NCBI GenBank assembly: GCA_002479215.1
Contig: DLME01000013.1
Coordinates: 1,027-39,782 of the forward strand
Direction of reading: 5' to 3'
Origin: Syntrophaceae bacterium UBA7544
GTDB lineage: Bacteria; Desulfobacterota; Syntrophia; Syntrophales; Smithellaceae
DNA length: 38,756 nt
How positions within the stretch are numbered: position 1 is the first letter of the stretch; each line of letters opens with the position of its first letter. A model generated the notes under the pieces. The model saw only the letters and a list, made by a program, of their open reading frames with translations, searched no databases and was not told where the DNA came from. Shown piece by piece: positions 35,553 to 38,756 of the stretch. The position numbers and the translations under genes were made by a program.

Positions 35553-37553
35553 TTACCCTGCTTCCTGGGAGAAATACTCTCGTTCAAATTCCCAGCGGGC
35601 GCGGGATTCGGGGGTCATTTCCGCTTCGTAATGCTGCAGCCAGGCCCTGTCTTCATCGGTGATTGTGCCGTCCACTGAGGCCAGAATGCACCATTGATGC
35701 CGGTCGACATCGGACATCCAAAACGTCGGCCGCGGCGGTGCAGCCGGGGCTTTCTTGGCCAGAATACGGTTGAACCCCTCCAGCATCTGTACGCCACGAT
35801 CCAATTCTTCCGGCGTTATTTGCCTAGTGAGTTCTTTATTCTCCCTAGCCCGCTGCTTGCGCTCCGTGCCGATCAGGGCGGCAACGCGTTCAGCTTCCGG
35901 TACTGTGGAATACTGCCGGAAGTCCGGCGCAAGGGAGGAGATTTTCTTGAATTCCGCGGCAAAACGCTGGCGGCGTTCCCTTTTCTCGGCTATCTTGCGG
36001 CTCGCCAGATCCATATCCACCATCGATGAGCGCTCCACAGGCAAGGCCGTACAGAGGTATTTTCCCTTCCGGAAGATGTGCACTTCGTCTAAGGTCAGGG
36101 GATTATAGCGAATATCCACCCGCTTTTTGTGTAATTCGATTAGAACATCATGTACATAGAATTCGTTGCCCAGGCTGATCATCCCTTTATTAACGATGCG
36201 GGTGTCTCGGGCCAGAAAGATCAGGTCTGCTGCTTCCGGGGAGATCATCCGGGGACGCCAGCCGTCGTTATAACAAGCCTGCAAACAAGAGCGGGGTGTG
36301 GCTGCGCCTGGTTTAGGCTTCCAGGCCCATTCGGTAAGCACGCCGCGATGCGGTTTTTTATTGTTGTAATAGTCACAGGCTCGATACAGGGCCAGCGCAA
36401 ATTCCCGGCTGGTGAGGAGTTTGCCCTTCTTCGCTAGCTTTTGTGCTTCCTGATGATCAATACCCTGCCAGTGGATATCATCCGAGAGTTTTTTGGTCTG
36501 GCCAGGCAAGAGCATTACGCTGCTCATGATCTGCTCGATGCGGTAAAATGTGCCCTCGATCATCTTCGCTTTGGCGTTTTTGACGATGGCTTTGCGGTGC
36601 GAGCCGGGCAGAATGCAGCAGGGTACTAGATCTTCGGCGTCCACATCCGGCAGGTCGGTGATGAGTTCATCGGTCTTCTGCCATTCCATGCCCAGGCCGT
36701 GCAGGTTCGCGAGAATGCCATTGAGAAATTTCGATAATTCCGGTTTGCCATTATCCGTGTAAATGCTGCCAAACGCACCATAGCAGGCAATACCGACCCG
36801 CAGGGCCAGGCCGATCAGCCAGGCGTCATACTTCTTATCGACCGCTGCACCGTAAATCGTCCGGGAACGTAAATCCTGCCAGAGGTAGCCTTCCGGGCGG
36901 AAAATTTCGCCGGTTTCCTCATCCAGCACCCAGAAGTCAAAACGGTGTTGATCGCCGACAAGTATTTGAAAAGGAGCAAGGTCGGAGTAGTCCCGCAGGA
37001 TGGGCGGCAGGATATTGTCCAGCGCCCGCATGCCGCCGCGTTGCAGGGCTTCCATTGCCGGATTCCACTTTTTGGCAAACCACCAGTTGGCGGAATTATA
37101 ACCGCCGATCTGCCAACCCCTTCGCTTCGCTTCGACGGCCAGTAGGGCATAGAGGTCTTTCCGGTTTATTCGGCGATGTTCCCGCTTCCCGCAAAGGCTG
37201 ATCCAGAAGTCCACTGCCTTCGGCGTCCACGTGCGGGGCTTGTCCTGATAGGCTTTGGTATGGCGCAGCCCGGCAATACCCTTTTCCTTGTATTTGGCTT
37301 GCCAGCGACAAATTGATCGCCAGTGGACACGATGTTTCCGCGCGACAGTCTCCATCCACTTACACTTGCCCTTTGTCCAGGTGGACGGCAGAGCATCAGC
37401 ATCGCGGAGAATAGCCAGGATATTTATAATGCGCGGATTCTGTAAATCCTGTTCACTGAGGGCACTGTCTTTGTTCCACTTACCGCTCCGACTCATTGCC
37501 TCGGTAAAAGTCAACGTTGGCAGGGATAGTTCTGTGTGTCCTGGAAGTTCCAT
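35553..37553 (-). CDS. MuA-like DDE transposase
   Basis: A 666-residue transposase of the Mu/TnsB/TniA class. An N-terminal HTH (about 60-95: MET-VARKHRVHWRSICRWQAKY) is followed by the RNase H-like core with D201 (VGDQHRFDFW), D267 (YTDNGKPELS) and E333 (KAKMIEGTF). A Mu-type C-terminal barrel follows (FYVHDVLIELHKKRVDIRYNP), then a charged tail that probably contacts the ATPase. The frame is open to an ATG at 37601 (682 residues), overlapping the Ner gene by 44 nt. The ATG at 37553 leaves a 4-nt gap and has GAGGG 11 nt upstream, so it is preferred with modest confidence. Confidence 0.9.
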   Translation of the reverse strand: MELPGHTELSLPTLTFTEAMSRSGKWNKDSALSEQDLQNPRIINILAILRDADALPSTWTKGKCKWMETVARKHRVHWRSICRWQAKYKEKGIAGLRHTKAYQDKPRTWTPKAVDFWISLCGKREHRRINRKDLYALLAVEAKRRGWQIGGYNSANWWFAKKWNPAMEALQRGGMRALDNILPPILRDYSDLAPFQILVGDQHRFDFWVLDEETGEIFRPEGYLWQDLRSRTIYGAAVDKKYDAWLIGLALRVGIACYGAFGSIYTDNGKPELSKFLNGILANLHGLGMEWQKTDELITDLPDVDAEDLVPCCILPGSHRKAIVKNAKAKMIEGTFYRIEQIMSSVMLLPGQTKKLSDDIHWQGIDHQEAQKLAKKGKLLTSREFALALYRACDYYNNKKPHRGVLTEWAWKPKPGAATPRSCLQACYNDGWRPRMISPEAADLIFLARDTRIVNKGMISLGNEFYVHDVLIELHKKRVDIRYNPLTLDEVHIFRKGKYLCTALPVERSSMVDMDLASRKIAEKRERRQRFAAEFKKISSLAPDFRQYSTVPEAERVAALIGTERKQRARENKELTRQITPEELDRGVQMLEGFNRILAKKAPAAPPRPTFWMSDVDRHQWCILASVDGTITDEDRAWLQHYEAEMTPESRARWEFEREYFSQEAG

Positions 37554-37557
37554 CAGC

Positions 37558-37872
37558 CTATTTTCCCTCGGCAACTTTTCCATTGATTTCTTTAGAGGCA
37601 TGCTCTACAAAGGACTTGTGTCCCTGATACCGTGAACTTACATGGTTCAGATTATGTGCTGCATCGTAGCGATCCGGCCAAAGCAGCCAGGGATCAGTGT
37701 TAATGTAATCGGCAATGAGGTATTCATATTTAGGAATAGGCACCTTTTTCACGCCTGTGAAACAAGTTCGATCAATATCATGGATGGAGGCCAGTTTACT
37801 AAAGTTAAGCTCTTGAAGATCAAGACGATGTTTGATCCATTTCCAAGTAGTATCGTATGATTTTTTTTGCAT
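37558..37872 (-). CDS. Ner/Nlp-like DNA-binding regulator
   Basis: A 104-residue protein with an HTH region and the family hallmark IPKYEYLIADYINTDPWLLW followed by PDRYD, as in Ner of phage Mu and the Nlp/SfsB group. In Mu, Ner turns down the early and repressor promoters after the transposition burst starts. It is first in the inward operon, directly ahead of the transposase, and divergent from the repressor. AGAGGAAATAGCC gives a plausible ribosome-binding site. Confidence 0.82.
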   Translation of the reverse strand: MQKKSYDTTWKWIKHRLDLQELNFSKLASIHDIDRTCFTGVKKVPIPKYEYLIADYINTDPWLLWPDRYDAAHNLNHVSSRYQGHKSFVEHASKEINGKVAEGK

Positions 37873-37891
37873 GGCTATTTCCTCTACGGAG

Positions 37892-37913
37892 GAGATATAC
37901 TGAAATATATCTC
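37892..37913. promoter_or_regulatory. Palindromic operator between repressor and ner
   Basis: Perfect inverted arms GAGATATA (37892-37899) and TATATCTC (37906-37913) flank a 6-bp centre. A further half-site, AGATATAT, lies at 37940-37947 just before the repressor start. The palindrome overlaps the early-operon promoter, so binding there would block ner-transposase transcription. Confidence 0.65.
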
Positions 37914-37922
37914 AGATGTCAA
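37894..37922 (-). promoter_or_regulatory. Promoter of the ner-transposase operon
   Basis: On the minus strand, TTGACA (37922-37917) and TATATC (37899-37894) are separated by exactly 17 bp and lie about 20 bp upstream of the ner start. The operator palindrome occupies the spacer and -10 region. This is the equivalent of the Mu early promoter Pe. Confidence 0.65.
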
Positions 37923-37948
37923 GGAAATAAATTTCATTAAGATATATT

Positions 37949-38539
37949 ATGAATACTAAAGGTACTTTATCGTTTACAGATAGGATTAAAGCAACAATTG
38001 CGTTGGTCGGTAGTGCTGAAAAATTGGCATATAACTCAGGTATGTCGGCAAGGGTAATAGGTCAATATTTGTCAGGGAAGACTGATCCTACCAGAAAAAA
38101 ACTAATAGCTTTGGCGGAAGCGGCTGGCGTCAATACTGACTGGCTCGTAACAGGCGTCGGCCCAATGAAAAAGGGAGAGCGGGAGGTGCTTGCGCCGGAA
38201 TTACTAACAGTGATTATTGAGGGTTTAGATGATCTCGAAACCGCACTCGGGAAAAAATTGACCTATGCAGAAAAGGCTGAGATCATCAGCCATACTTATG
38301 TTCTATATTCTGACGCCGATCCCGCATCAGACCAAACAAAAATTTTGATCCAGGATTCCATAAAAGAAGTCTATAATTTATTTTCCTCTTTGGATGGGAT
38401 GATTGAAACGGAAAAAGGCCGGGAGCAGGCCATAAAAATATTTACGAGACTATTTGGGAAAGCTTTGACTGAGGAAAAAACTAAACGCGCAGCACAGACA
38501 TTAATCGGCGCAAAATTATCCAGGCTCCGTCTTAAGTAA
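37949..38539 (+). CDS. CI-like HTH repressor of transposition
   Basis: A 196-residue protein with an N-terminal XRE-type HTH (about 20-68: SAEKLAYNSGMSARVIGQYL, SGKTDPTRKKLIALAEAAGV, NTDWLVTG). The helical C-terminal part lacks a recognisable LexA/CI Ser-Lys protease. It reads outward toward the transposon end, divergent from ner, exactly as the Mu c gene does. Its own ribosome-binding site is weak, consistent with low-level synthesis. Its stop codon touches the inner border of the right inverted arm (38539). Confidence 0.82.
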   Translation: MNTKGTLSFTDRIKATIALVGSAEKLAYNSGMSARVIGQYLSGKTDPTRKKLIALAEAAGVNTDWLVTGVGPMKKGEREVLAPELLTVIIEGLDDLETALGKKLTYAEKAEIISHTYVLYSDADPASDQTKILIQDSIKEVYNLFSSLDGMIETEKGREQAIKIFTRLFGKALTEEKTKRAAQTLIGAKLSRLRLK

Positions 38540-38756
38540 AGTTGTCGCCGATTACGTTGATATGACCTTCGGTTTTCTGGGATAAGCTATTCGGTGAAAA
38601 AAATTCGCCAATAAGGTAAAAAAAGCAGTAATATTTTTTCGGCCAATTTTTTTAATCTCTTATTTTAATTCAATTATTTCAGTCATTCTGTTAGTAGTAG
38701 TTAGCTTTAGTTAGCCATAGTTAACGTTATTTCCCTTTGTAACCGAATACATTAAT
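38539..38756 (-). repeat. Right transposon end, inverted copy of the left arm (truncated by window)
   Basis: Beginning AAGTTGTCGCCGATT at 38539, about 155 bp match the reverse complement of 7280-7126 with about 15-18 differences by eye. After a diverged block, similarity returns at CCTTTGTAACCGA (38734-38746). Putative transposase sites are at 38543, about 38592 (minus) and 38738. The outer sites corresponding to 6951-7050 are beyond the window, so the terminus and target duplication are not seen. Confidence 0.8.
38690..38729 (+). repeat. Right-end 10-bp phased GTTAG repeats
   Basis: Four consecutive 10-mers: GTTAGTAGTA, GTTAGCTTTA, GTTAGCCATA and GTTAACGTTA. They occupy the place of the three GTTA units in the left arm (7100-7129), although the intervening bases have diverged. 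The exact helical phasing implies protein binding on one DNA face. Confidence 0.55.

Larger units (their letters stand above)
6951..38756. mobile_element. Mu-like transposable element with catabolic cargo (right end not fully contained)
   Basis: The element is inferred from two concordant signals. First, long inverted arms of about 90% identity lie at 7080-7280 and 38539-38756. Second, a Mu-type transposition module (repressor, Ner, DDE transposase, AAA+ ATPase) sits just inside the right arm. The left boundary is set at the outermost TGTC site (6951), which begins with TG reading inward. The matching outermost sites on the right would lie roughly 100-150 bp beyond the window, so the target-site duplication cannot be seen. 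The size is at least 31.8 kb. No virion genes are present. Cargo comprises a catabolic/transport array, an MBL hydrolase and a HEPN/SIR2 pair. Confidence 0.75.

Noticed and set aside
7521-38539. A complete Mu-like prophage
   Set aside because: Only the early regulator and transposition genes are present; no portal, terminase, capsid, tail, lysis or gam-like gene was recognised in the cargo.
1-38756. A CRISPR-associated transposon (CAST) joining the type I-C genes with the Mu-like transposase
   Set aside because: The cas operon lies outside the inverted ends, retains a full-length Cas3 with HD and helicase motifs plus Cas1 and Cas4, and no TniQ is found. It looks like an ordinary interference-competent system next to an insertion.
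1-38756. CRISPR array inside the window
   Set aside because: No run of regularly spaced 30-37 bp repeats was seen. The array is expected beyond cas1/cas2 to the left of the window.

Overview
The window reads as a bacterial chromosome segment of moderate GC. The gene content points to an anaerobic, metabolically versatile bacterium, most likely Desulfobacterota/Syntrophales-like. That guess rests on the multiple Liv-type ABC transporters paired with acyl-CoA ligases and on protein flavour; no taxonomic marker is present.

Positions 1-6720 (all minus strand) hold a type I-C CRISPR-Cas operon in the order cas3-cas5c-cas8c-cas7-cas4-cas1. cas1 runs off the left edge, so cas2 and any CRISPR array would lie outside the window.

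From about 6951 to beyond the right edge the window is, in my reading, one large transposable element of at least 31.8 kb. Its two ends carry long inverted arms (7080-7280 against 38539-38756, about 90% identical over the best 155 bp) with repeated TGTCNCCGAWT sites. The transposition module lies just inside the right arm and has the layout of the early region of phage Mu. An outward-reading CI-like repressor (37949-38539) faces an inward operon of Ner-like regulator, MuA-like DDE transposase, MuB-like AAA+ ATPase and a small winged-helix protein (37872-34333). A promoter with an embedded palindromic operator lies between them. No phage head, tail, lysis or gam gene is seen; catabolic and defence-like cargo fills the space.

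The cargo at 7521-29283 is a plus-strand array. It starts with an IclR regulator and contains three periplasmic substrate-binding proteins, two complete Liv-type ABC transporters (the second with LivM fused to LivG), and three AMP-forming acyl-CoA ligases plus a PaaK-type ligase. It also has a crotonase with an unusual oxyanion loop, an M24/creatinase-fold protein apparently missing a metal ligand, and an iron-type alcohol dehydrogenase. Together they suggest uptake of one or more organic acids, perhaps aromatic or phenylpropanoid-like, activation to CoA thioesters and further processing. The substrate cannot be read from sequence. Similar SBP and ligase copies suggest internal duplication.

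Between cargo and transposition genes lie a decayed IS3-type orfA, an MBL-fold hydrolase, and a minus-strand pair made of a HEPN-like zinc-ribbon protein and a SIR2-like protein. The pair looks like a candidate defence module. The most notable result is the combination of Mu-type regulation and transposition genes, long multi-site ends and catabolic cargo, inserted about 230 bp upstream of cas3.
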